A model generated the notes under the pieces. That model saw nothing but the letters and a program-made list of their open reading frames with translations. It searched no databases and was not told the origin of the DNA. A DNA stretch of 64,000 nt from Alloyangia pacifica (GTDB lineage Bacteria > Pseudomonadota > Alphaproteobacteria > Rhodobacterales > Rhodobacteraceae), in the NCBI RefSeq assembly GCF_900116195.1, contig NZ_FOZW01000006.1, positions 124,001 through 188,000 on the forward strand, given 5' to 3'. Both the position numbers and the translations under genes were made by a program. Shown piece after piece: positions 36,507 through 43,260 of this stretch (position 1 is the first letter of the stretch; each line of letters starts with the position of its first letter).

Positions 36507-37196
36507 ATGACCACCGCCCTCCCCTTCGCCGCCGTCATCTTCGACCTCGACGGCACGCTCGTCGACAGCGAGAGGGTCGCGCTCGAGGCCGGGCGCCGCG
36601 CCTTCCTGCGCTTTGGCGAGACCGTGGCGCCGGGCTTTCTCGAAGCGCTGATCGGGCGCGACCGCAATGCCGTGGCGGCGGCGCTGCTCGAAAGCTACGG
36701 ACACCTCGACCAGCCGATGCTGGTGCAGGCGATCCGCGAGGAGAGCATCGCCCTGCGCGAAGCCGAGGGGCTGCCGCTGAAACCCGGCGCGGTGCTGCTG
36801 ATCGAAGAGATCTCGGCGCTCGGCCTGCCCATGGCGGTGGCCACCAGCTCGGGCGCGCAGGAGGCCGAGCGCAAGCTATCCCTCGCCGGGCTGCGCGCGC
36901 ATTTTGCCGCGGTGATCGCCTTTGACCACGTCGAGAACCCCAAGCCCGCGCCCGACCCCTACCTCCTGGCGGCCGAAGCGCTCGGCCATGCGCCCGAGCT
37001 CTGCCTTGCTTTCGAGGACAGCGACACCGGCGCTGCCAGCGCTCGCGCCGCTGGCATGCGCGTGGTGCAGGTGCCCGACATGCTGCCCAGCGACGGCGAC
37101 CATGCGCACCACCTTGCCGCCTCGCTGATCGAGGGGGCGCTGGCCGCCGGACTGCCGCTGCGCAACAGCCCCGGGATGCCCTCGCCTAAATTTTGA
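36507..37196 (+). CDS. HAD-superfamily phosphatase, beta-phosphoglucomutase-like
   Basis: HAD-IA hydrolase of 229 residues: motif I VIFDLDGTLVDSERVALEAG near residues 9-28, cap-domain motif MAVATSSGAQEAERKL, Lys in NPKPAPDPYLLAAEAL and motif IV FEDSDTGAASARAAGM. Resembles beta-phosphoglucomutase and sugar-phosphatases; the substrate is not readable. ATG 36507 follows GAAAGG; ATG 36477 would add ten residues without conservation. Its stop codon lies inside a palindromic operator for the next operon. Confidence 0.85.
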   Translation: MTTALPFAAVIFDLDGTLVDSERVALEAGRRAFLRFGETVAPGFLEALIGRDRNAVAAALLESYGHLDQPMLVQAIREESIALREAEGLPLKPGAVLLIEEISALGLPMAVATSSGAQEAERKLSLAGLRAHFAAVIAFDHVENPKPAPDPYLLAAEALGHAPELCLAFEDSDTGAASARAAGMRVVQVPDMLPSDGDHAHHLAASLIEGALAAGLPLRNSPGMPSPKF

Positions 37197-37210
37197 TCAA
37201 TCGGTCAAAA
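37191..37210. promoter_or_regulatory. near-palindromic operator TTTTGATCAATCGGTCAAAA
   Basis: Twenty bases with 8-base arms (one mismatch) before the ABC operon. It agrees at 12 of 14 fixed positions with the RutR/TetR-type consensus TTGACCA-N2-TGGTCAA. It overlaps the stop codon of the HAD gene and lies about 140 bases before the binding-protein start. The regulator is inferred; none is in the window. Confidence 0.5.
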
Positions 37211-37347
37211 TGTAGCAAGCTATGTACGCGACTTCTTCCGATCAGGCCTTCCCACCGCCGCATTTCCGGGCAAACTCGCCGCAAGACGTGAGCAACACGC
37301 CGGAAATCCAGGCGGCCCCGGCTGCCACAACACGGAGGAAGACCCCC

Positions 37348-38352
37348 ATGACCCCCCGCGCCTTCGCGCTGGCAGCCACCCTCGTGGCCGCCGCTGCCGC
37401 CGCCTCTGCCGAAACCGCCCTGCCCTTCGCGCTCGACTGGAAATTCGAGGGCCCCTCGGCGCCCTATTTCGTCGCCATCGACAAGGGGTATTTCGCCGAT
37501 GCCGGGCTCGAGGTGGAAATCTCCGCCGGTTCCGGCTCGCTCGACGCCATTCCGAAAGTCGCCACCGGCGCCTTCCCGGTGGGCTTTGCCGACATCAACT
37601 CGCTGATCAAGTTCCTCGACCAGAACCCCGGCGCGCCGGTGACCGGGGTGATGATGGTCTACGACAAACCGCCCTTCGCCATCATCGGTCGCAAGTCGCT
37701 GGGCGTCGAGGCGCCGAAGGACCTCGAGGGCAAGGTGCTGGGCGCGCCGCCGCCGGATGGCGCCTGGGCGCAGTTCCCGATCTTCGCCGCCGAGAACGAC
37801 CTCGACACCGATGCGATCACCATCGAGCCGGTCGGCTTCCCCACCCGCGAGCCGATGCTGGCCGAGGGCAAGGTCGCGGCGGTTACTGGCTTTTCGTTCA
37901 CCTCCTACCTCAACACCGCGCGTCTCGGCGTGGACGAGAGCGACATATCGACCATCCTGATGGCCGACTACGGCGTCGACCTCTACGGCAACGCGATCAT
38001 CGTCAACACCGACTGGGCCGCTGAGAACGGCGAGCTGCTGAAGGGCTTCCTCGCCGCCGTGGCCGCGGGCTGGAAGGATGCGGTGGCCGATCCCGCCGCT
38101 GCGGTGGAAAGCCTCGTGTCGCGCAACCCCGCCTCCGATGCCGAGCTGGAGACCCGGCGCCTGGAACTGGCGCTGGACGCCAACGTGGTCACCGACTGGA
38201 CGAAGGCGAACGGCTTCGGTCCGATCGACGATGCCCGCATGGACAGCGCCCTGGAGCAGATCAAGCTGACCTACGAGTTCCAGCACGAGCCCGACGCCGC
38301 GCTCTACTTCACCGGCGACTACCTGCCCGAGGGCGGCTTCCCGCTCGAGTGA
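37348..38352 (+). CDS. ABC-type importer, substrate-binding protein (NMT1/THI5-like)
   Basis: Periplasmic protein of 334 residues with a signal peptide (about 1-24, ending ASA) and the NMT1/THI5 fold: LDWKFEGPSAPYFVAIDKGYFADAGLEVEISAG near the N-terminus and GFADINSLIKFLDQ. The family binds hydroxymethylpyrimidine, thiamine precursors, sulfonates, nitrile or pyrimidines. ATG 37348 with GGAGGA 8 bases upstream. Two transport genes follow. The RutR-like site before it hints at pyrimidine-related cargo, though this is not proven. Confidence 0.85.
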   Translation: MTPRAFALAATLVAAAAAASAETALPFALDWKFEGPSAPYFVAIDKGYFADAGLEVEISAGSGSLDAIPKVATGAFPVGFADINSLIKFLDQNPGAPVTGVMMVYDKPPFAIIGRKSLGVEAPKDLEGKVLGAPPPDGAWAQFPIFAAENDLDTDAITIEPVGFPTREPMLAEGKVAAVTGFSFTSYLNTARLGVDESDISTILMADYGVDLYGNAIIVNTDWAAENGELLKGFLAAVAAGWKDAVADPAAAVESLVSRNPASDAELETRRLELALDANVVTDWTKANGFGPIDDARMDSALEQIKLTYEFQHEPDAALYFTGDYLPEGGFPLE

Positions 38353-38439
38353 GTCTCTGATCAAGACGCTGACCGAGCCTCTGACCAAGACCCCGCGCCG
38401 GGGCGGCCTGCCCGCCCCCGCGCGCATGCAAGGCAAGAC

Positions 38440-39234
38440 ATGACCAACCTCATCGAGATCAAGGGCGTGCGCCACGCCTACAAGACCGCCAAAGGCCCGC
38501 TGCCGGTGCTCGACGGGCTGGAGCTGTCGGTGCCCGAGGGCGGCTTCGTCGCCGTCGTCGGCCCCTCCGGCTGTGGCAAGTCCACGCTCACCAAGCTGGT
38601 CGCCGGCCTGCTCAAGCCGGATGAGGGTGAGGTCTGGCTGCATGGCGAGAAGGTGAAGAGCCCGCGCTCCACCGTCGGCATGGCTTTTCAGAACCCTGTG
38701 ATGCTGGAATGGCGCTCGATCCTGAAGAACGTCATGCTGCCGCTTGAGATCGTTCCGACCAAGCTGGGCAAGAAAGAGCAAGAAGAGCGCGCCCGCTACC
38801 TGCTCGCCCTCGTCGGCCTCGAGGGCTTCGAGGACAAGCGCCCCTCCGAGCTCTCGGGCGGCATGCGTCAGCGCGCCTCGCTCTGCCGCGCCCTCGTGCA
38901 CTCGCCTGAGGTGCTGATCCTCGACGAGCCCTTCGGCGCGCTCGACGCCTTCACCCGCGAGGATCTCTGGCAGATCATGCATCAGGTGAAAGAAAAAGAG
39001 CCCTTCACTGGCGTGCTGATCACCCACGACCTGCGCGAGTCGATCTACCTCGCCGACCAGGTGGTGGTGCTCTCGGGCCGCCCGGCCCGCACCCAGTTCA
39101 CCCTTGACACCGGGATCAGCGGCGCGCGCGACATCGAGCACCTCTACACGCCGCAGGCCGCCGAGATGCTCGCCACCCTGCGCCACCAGATCGAGATCGC
39201 CCAGGGCCGCGCCCCCGCCGGGGCGCCCGCCTGA
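38440..39234 (+). CDS. ABC-type importer, ATP-binding protein (NMT1/SsuB group)
   Basis: ATPase of 264 residues, full set of motifs: Walker A GPSGCGKSTLTKL (about 45-57), Q-loop MAFQNPVMLEWRS, signature LSGGMRQRASLCRAL (about 140-154), Walker B VLILDEPFGALD, H-loop THDLRES. It pairs with the binding protein before it and the permease after it. The ATPase and permease are separated by 103 bases that contain an extragenic repeat core, an unusual spacing for this kind of operon. Confidence 0.92.
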   Translation: MTNLIEIKGVRHAYKTAKGPLPVLDGLELSVPEGGFVAVVGPSGCGKSTLTKLVAGLLKPDEGEVWLHGEKVKSPRSTVGMAFQNPVMLEWRSILKNVMLPLEIVPTKLGKKEQEERARYLLALVGLEGFEDKRPSELSGGMRQRASLCRALVHSPEVLILDEPFGALDAFTREDLWQIMHQVKEKEPFTGVLITHDLRESIYLADQVVVLSGRPARTQFTLDTGISGARDIEHLYTPQAAEMLATLRHQIEIAQGRAPAGAPA

Positions 39235-39258
39235 TGCCATCCGCGCGCCCCCTCCCCG

Positions 39259-39280
39259 CTTCTTCTCTTTCCAAATACGC
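39259..39280 (+). repeat. extragenic repeat copy 7, core only
   Basis: CTTCTTCTCTTT then CCAAATACGC, without the CCGGGG end or the hairpin. It sits between two genes of the same ABC operon, unlike the copies at transcript ends. Confidence 0.75.
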
Positions 39281-39337
39281 ATATCCCGCCGCCGAAACCC
39301 GCGCCTCCGCAGGTCAGGCCGCGCAGCGGAGCCCGAC

Positions 39338-40099
39338 ATGACCTTCCGCCAGATCGCCGTCCCCTGCCTCGCCATCGTCATCTTCCTCGCGCTTTGGGAG
39401 GCGCTGGTCTGGGTCATGGGCTGGCCCAACTACAAGATGGCCTCGCCCTCAGACCTGCTGCCGGCCTACGAACGCTACTGGAGCCTCTTCCTGACCATGG
39501 GTTGGCAGACGCTCTGGCGCACCGTGGTGGGACTGTTGATCGCCGTGGTCTTCGGCACGGCGCTCGGCATGGTGATGGGCTTCTCGCGCACCATGCGCGA
39601 TGCGCTCTACCCTTTGCTCGTGGGGTTCAACGCCGTGCCCAAGGCGACGGTGGTGCCGATCGTCGCGCTGATGTTCGTCGGCATGCACGACTTCAACACC
39701 GTGCTCATCGCCTTCATGATCTCCTTCTTCCCGATCGCCGTCTCGGTCTCGATCGGGCTCTCGACGCTGGAGCCCGAGTATCGCGACATCCTGCGCTCGC
39801 TCGGAGCCAGTCAGTCGACGATCTTCTGGAAGATCGCCCTGCCCAAGACCCTGCCGGAGTTCTTCGGCGCGCTGAAGGTGGCGGTGACGCTGGCCTTCAT
39901 CGGCACCAACCTGATGGAGATCGTCAGCCCGCATGGCCGCGGCCTCGGCGCGCTGTTCGATAGCGGCAAGACCAACTCCGACTACCCGCTGATGTTCGCG
40001 GTGCTGATCGCCTTGGCCTTCCTCGGGATCGTGCTCTACTACGTGGTCGTCGCGCTGGAGAAGATCTTCGCCGGCTGGGCCGAGCGTCCGCAGGGCTGA
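39338..40099 (+). CDS. ABC-type importer, permease (NMT1/SsuC group)
   Basis: Membrane protein of 253 residues with six hydrophobic segments and the EAA-type loop LEPEYRDILRSLGASQSTIFWKIALP (about 145-170) typical of the BinPDT family. ATG 39338 follows GCGGAG; earlier in-frame codons lie in the ATPase gene or the repeat and are rejected. Third gene of the importer operon beginning at 37348; its 3' end faces the AAA ATPase gene 7 bases away. Confidence 0.9.
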   Translation: MTFRQIAVPCLAIVIFLALWEALVWVMGWPNYKMASPSDLLPAYERYWSLFLTMGWQTLWRTVVGLLIAVVFGTALGMVMGFSRTMRDALYPLLVGFNAVPKATVVPIVALMFVGMHDFNTVLIAFMISFFPIAVSVSIGLSTLEPEYRDILRSLGASQSTIFWKIALPKTLPEFFGALKVAVTLAFIGTNLMEIVSPHGRGLGALFDSGKTNSDYPLMFAVLIALAFLGIVLYYVVVALEKIFAGWAERPQG

Positions 40100-40106
40100 G
40101 CCGCGC

Positions 40107-41258
40107 TCAGCCCTTCTCCATCCGCGCCAGCAGCCAGCCCCGCATGTCCGGGTCCTCGAGCGCATAGCGCCCACGCCCCGGCCGCCAGACCAACTGCCTG
40201 TCGCGCAGCGCGTCCAGCGCCTTCTGCACCGCCTGAGCCGAGGTCTTGCGCCCGGCGATTTCCGCGATGCGCCGCACGGTCTTCTCGTGGAAAGGCGCGA
40301 AATCCGCACCGTCTCGGATCAGCACCTCCAGAACAGCGCGCTGCAGCACAGTCAGACCGTCGAAATCCGAGCCGTACTGGTCCCAGACCCGCGCCCGGAG
40401 TTCGTCCGCCCGCTCCTGAAGCGTGCGCCTCAGGCCGGCGCTTCCCGGCAACCAGGCAGCATGCTGCTGCACCACCTCGACCAGCTTCTCCGGCCGATAG
40501 CCGAGCAGGCGGAAGGCCTCGGCCACGTCCTCGGGATCGAGCTTGTTGTCTTCGGCCAGCCGTGGGTTGATCGCCGCCACCAACGCTTCGACATAGGTCC
40601 GGCCCAAGGTCGGGAAGGCTTCGACCCGGGCGCCGTAGAAGGGCTGCTGGTTGGTCGAGACCAGCCCCGCCAGCCCGTCGCGGTTCGACCCGGTGCAGAG
40701 CACGAAGAGCCGCGCCCCCTCGGGGCGCTGATTCATCGCGTCGCGCGCCGCCTTGAGCGCGAACATCGCGTCCAACCCGGCCTCGGAGGTCACCGCCTGC
40801 TGCGCCTCGTCGATGATGAACACAACGTCCGACTTCGCCCGCGATCCGATCTCCAGCAGCGCCTCGGTGAGCGTGAGGCTCCTGCCCTCGGCCACGCCGC
40901 CGATCTCGGCCCGCAGCCCGCCGATGGTGATCGCCTTGATCGGCAGGGCGCGCAGCGCGCGCTCCGCCGGGGTCGGCAGCGCGGCGATCTCGGCGGCCAG
41001 CGCGTTGGCGATGAGCTGGCCCGGATCGGCCTTGCGGTCGGACCAGAGGTCGACCAGCACCGGATGGTCACCGCGCGCCTTCAGAACCGGCAAAAGGTCG
41101 CGGCGCAGGAAGGTGCTCTTGCCGGTGCGCCGCGGCGCCGCCAGCATCAGGCCCGAGGGGCTGCCCATCAGCGGGTCGAGAGACAGCCTCTCGGCAATCG
41201 CCTGTGCCAGTTCCTTGCGCGGCACGTAGAATTCGCGCCCGTTCGCATCCGCGCCCAT
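40107..41258 (-). CDS. stand-alone AAA ATPase (archaeal-ATPase-like)
   Basis: ATPase of 383 residues: FYVPRKELAQAIAERL N-terminal recruitment segment, Walker A APRRTGKSTF (Lys47), Walker B DVVFIIDEAQQAV (about 142-154), an arginine-rich sensor region and a C-terminal winged-helix-like domain (about 300-383, LTVLQRAVLEVLIRDG...KTSAQAVQKAL). Members of this fold include AAA proteins linked to DNA repair, transport or toxin-antitoxin functions; no partner gene is adjacent. It is divergent from ffs and converges on the ABC permease. Function unknown. Confidence 0.75.
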   Translation of the reverse strand: MGADANGREFYVPRKELAQAIAERLSLDPLMGSPSGLMLAAPRRTGKSTFLRRDLLPVLKARGDHPVLVDLWSDRKADPGQLIANALAAEIAALPTPAERALRALPIKAITIGGLRAEIGGVAEGRSLTLTEALLEIGSRAKSDVVFIIDEAQQAVTSEAGLDAMFALKAARDAMNQRPEGARLFVLCTGSNRDGLAGLVSTNQQPFYGARVEAFPTLGRTYVEALVAAINPRLAEDNKLDPEDVAEAFRLLGYRPEKLVEVVQQHAAWLPGSAGLRRTLQERADELRARVWDQYGSDFDGLTVLQRAVLEVLIRDGADFAPFHEKTVRRIAEIAGRKTSAQAVQKALDALRDRQLVWRPGRGRYALEDPDMRGWLLARMEKG

Positions 41259-41419
41259 GTGAATGATCCCGTCTCTTTATAGGAACTGTGATAATTCTAG
41301 GTAGAACGCCGCTCCGCTCCGGCAAGCAACCTGCCGGCACGCGCCGATTTTATAGCGCCTCGGATATTCTTTGGTAAAACCGCAGGCGCCGCCGCGCATG
41401 AAAATCTCTGCCCTCCCCC

Positions 41420-41448
41420 TTGCGGACCCTGCCCCCAAGGGCCTATAT
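41420..41448 (+). promoter_or_regulatory. promoter of the SRP RNA gene
   Basis: -35 TTGCGG (41420-41425), a 17-base spacer and -10 CTATAT (41443-41448), with the RNA start about 8 bases later. A strong housekeeping-type arrangement for a stable RNA. Confidence 0.65.
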
Positions 41449-41456
41449 CCCCCGTC

Positions 41457-41550
41457 GAGAGGTTGGCGCGGGCAGGCGCCTCGCCAACCCGGTCAGGTCC
41501 GGAAGGAAGCAGCCGTAACGAGCCCCGCTTGGGTCGTTGTCCAGCCTCTC
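41457..41550 (+). ncRNA. ffs: signal recognition particle RNA, small (4.5S) type
   Basis: About 94 bases. The invariant apical part GGTCAGGTCCGGAAGGAAGC is at 41491-41510, followed by AGCC; the two ends pair (GAGAGGTTGG at 41457-41466 with CCAGCCTCTC at 41541-41550, one G-T wobble). It binds Ffh and targets membrane proteins to the translocon. Preceded by a clear promoter. The exact ends are estimated from pairing. Confidence 0.95.
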
Positions 41551-41641
41551 ACCTCTTCCCCACATGAATACCCCGCGGAACGGACACCGCGCGAAGACCG
41601 CCTTGGCGCGGGTCGATCTGCGCACATGCCCTGCCGCAAAG

Positions 41642-41668
41642 AAAAACGCGCCGGAAAGTCCGGCGCGT
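41642..41668 (-). terminator. terminator after the LuxR-type regulator
   Basis: Minus-strand stem ACGCGCCGGA / TCCGGCGCGT (arms at 41659-41668 and 41646-41655, loop of 3) followed by a T run (complement of the A run 41642-41646). Read from the plus strand it has no T run, so it serves the response regulator gene, 37 bases beyond its stop. Confidence 0.85.
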
Positions 41669-41704
41669 GTCTTGTCTGATTTGCATGGACCCGGATGCCC
41701 GGCT

Positions 41705-42367
41705 TCAGAAGAGCCCGGCCTCCTTGGCCAGCAGCGCCGCCTGGGTGCGGTTCGACGCGCCGATCTTGCGGTAGAGCGTCTTCACGTGCAGCTTCACCGT
41801 CGGCTCGCGGATATCGAGATCGCGGGCGATCTCCTTGTTCGACTTGCCCTGGGTCAGCCCCTCGAGCACTTCCAGCTCGCGCGGCGACAGGCGCTCGGCC
41901 ATCGGGTGGCTCGGCGTCGCCTCTTCCTGGCGCATGAAGTCCAGCGGCGCGTATTGCTCGCCCATCGCCATGAAGCGCACGGCGTTGACCAGCGACTTGG
42001 CCGAAAGCGTCTTGGGCAGGAAGCCGGCGGCCCCGGCCTCGAGCACCTGCTCGGCGACATCGCGGTTCGCGGTGCCCGAGATGATCGCCACCCGGTGCGA
42101 GCCTTCGAGCGCGCGCATCTTGTGAAACCCCTCGAGCGCGTTCATGCCCGGCATCGAGTAGTCCAGAAGCACGAGGTCGAACTGCTCACCCGCTTTCACC
42201 AGCGCTTCCGCCTCGGAGTAGCTCGCGACGCAAACGGTCTCGAAAGTGCCTTCACCTTCAAGGAAAATCTGGAGCGTGTCCCGCAGAAGGTCGTGGTCGT
42301 CTGCGATCAATACGCGGAGCACATTGGCCGATCTGGTTACCACCTGCGCCGCCTGCTGTGCAATCAT
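41705..42367 (-). CDS. LuxR/NarL-family response regulator
   Basis: Response regulator of 220 residues. Receiver domain (about 17-135) with acidic pocket DDH and phosphoacceptor Asp69 in LLDYSMPGM, the Lys in FLPKTLS; then the LuxR helix-turn-helix (about 158-215, LSPRELEVLEGLTQGKSNKEIARDLDIREPTVKLHVKTLYRK in pieces). Divergent from the SUOX-fold protein and hybrid kinase genes, which likely phosphorylate it through a phosphorelay. The start may be later at LRVLIADD, as the first 17 residues look unstructured. Confidence 0.88.
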   Translation of the reverse strand: MIAQQAAQVVTRSANVLRVLIADDHDLLRDTLQIFLEGEGTFETVCVASYSEAEALVKAGEQFDLVLLDYSMPGMNALEGFHKMRALEGSHRVAIISGTANRDVAEQVLEAGAAGFLPKTLSAKSLVNAVRFMAMGEQYAPLDFMRQEEATPSHPMAERLSPRELEVLEGLTQGKSNKEIARDLDIREPTVKLHVKTLYRKIGASNRTQAALLAKEAGLF

Positions 42368-42724
42368 GATCCGTCTCCCTGCAACCTCACGGCGAATCGC
42401 CGAACATCATTTTCTAAACAAATAGCAAAATACGCAGGGGATTGCGGTTAAATTATGGACAAAGGGGGGCGTGTGGCCCGCAAACACCGCGTGACCAAGG
42501 GTCACTCCGGCGGTTGAATGCCCTTCTCGCGAGCCAATCCCCGCCACACTGGCTCGACTTCGCGTCTGGCCGCCGCCACGGCAAGGCTGCGGAACTCCGG
42601 AAACCTCACTATGGGAGCTCCTATCCTTCCCTACCCGGACGGATAGGGGCCACTCCGATTGCCCCGATACCGCTTTTGTCGCGCATGTGACAGTATTCGC
42701 CAAGCTACCAAGGAGTCGCCTTCG
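42368..42724. promoter_or_regulatory. divergent control region with two inverted repeats
   Basis: The 357-base region between the LuxR regulator and the SUOX-fold gene holds no credible gene. It contains GTGACC-AAG-GGTCAC (42491-42505), and CCTATCC (42620-42626) with its mirror GGATAGG (42641-42647). The second motif recurs as a tight hairpin at 46017-46034 before the glycosyltransferases. A/T-rich parts at 42410-42460 fit a promoter for the regulator. Confidence 0.55.
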
Positions 42725-43234
42725 ATGTTTCGCCTTCCGCCCCTGCGCGCCGTGATTGCTGTTGCTCTCCTCGCCACGCCCCTGGCCGCGGAAGACCTGC
42801 CGATCCCTGAAGATACGCCGGTGCTGGTGGTCAGCGGTGCGATCACCAATACCAATGTCGGCGAAACAGCGTCCTTCGACTACGAAATGCTCGAGGGCCT
42901 GGAGACGCGCACCTTCACCACCAAGACCATCTGGACCGACGGCGATCAGACCTTCACCGGTGTGCAACTGAGCGATCTGATGGAGCTGGTCGGGGCCGAG
43001 GGCAACGAGATCAAGGCGACCGCGATCAACGACTACGCGGTCAACATCCCGCGCGAGGATTGGGTGGACGATGGCCCGATGGTCGCCTTCCTCAACCACG
43101 GCGAGAAAATGCCCGTGCGTAACAAGGGCCCGCTCTGGATCGTCTACCCGTTCGACCAGAAGCCCGAGTACCAGACCGAGCAGATTTATTCCCGCGCAAT
43201 CTGGCAGTTGGACCGCATCATCGTGCTTGACTAG
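42725..43234 (+). CDS. exported SUOX-fold (molybdopterin-oxidoreductase-like) protein without cofactor cysteine
   Basis: Periplasmic protein of 169 residues with signal peptide (about 1-22, ending LAAED) and the core of the sulfite-oxidase fold (FDYEMLEGLETRTFTTKTIWTDG, FTGVQLSDLMELVGAEG, NDYAVNIP, RNKGPLWIVYPFD). No cysteine is present in the mature part, so molybdenum cofactor binding in the usual way is not possible. ATG 42725 after AAGGAGT. Small proteins of this kind are often encoded beside a hybrid histidine kinase, as here, and probably act as ligand sensors. Confidence 0.8.
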   Translation: MFRLPPLRAVIAVALLATPLAAEDLPIPEDTPVLVVSGAITNTNVGETASFDYEMLEGLETRTFTTKTIWTDGDQTFTGVQLSDLMELVGAEGNEIKATAINDYAVNIPREDWVDDGPMVAFLNHGEKMPVRNKGPLWIVYPFDQKPEYQTEQIYSRAIWQLDRIIVLD

Positions 43235-43260
43235 GCCGCGCGGTTCATGCCCTTGGAGGC

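Noticed and set aside
37197-37347. Thiamine riboswitch before the NMT1/THI5-like importer
   Set aside because: I looked for the CTGAGA and related TPP motifs and saw none; a palindromic operator is the visible signal.
42442-42690. 82-residue frame in the gap before the SUOX-fold gene
   Set aside because: No ribosome site, poor codon pattern, and it covers inverted repeats that look regulatory.
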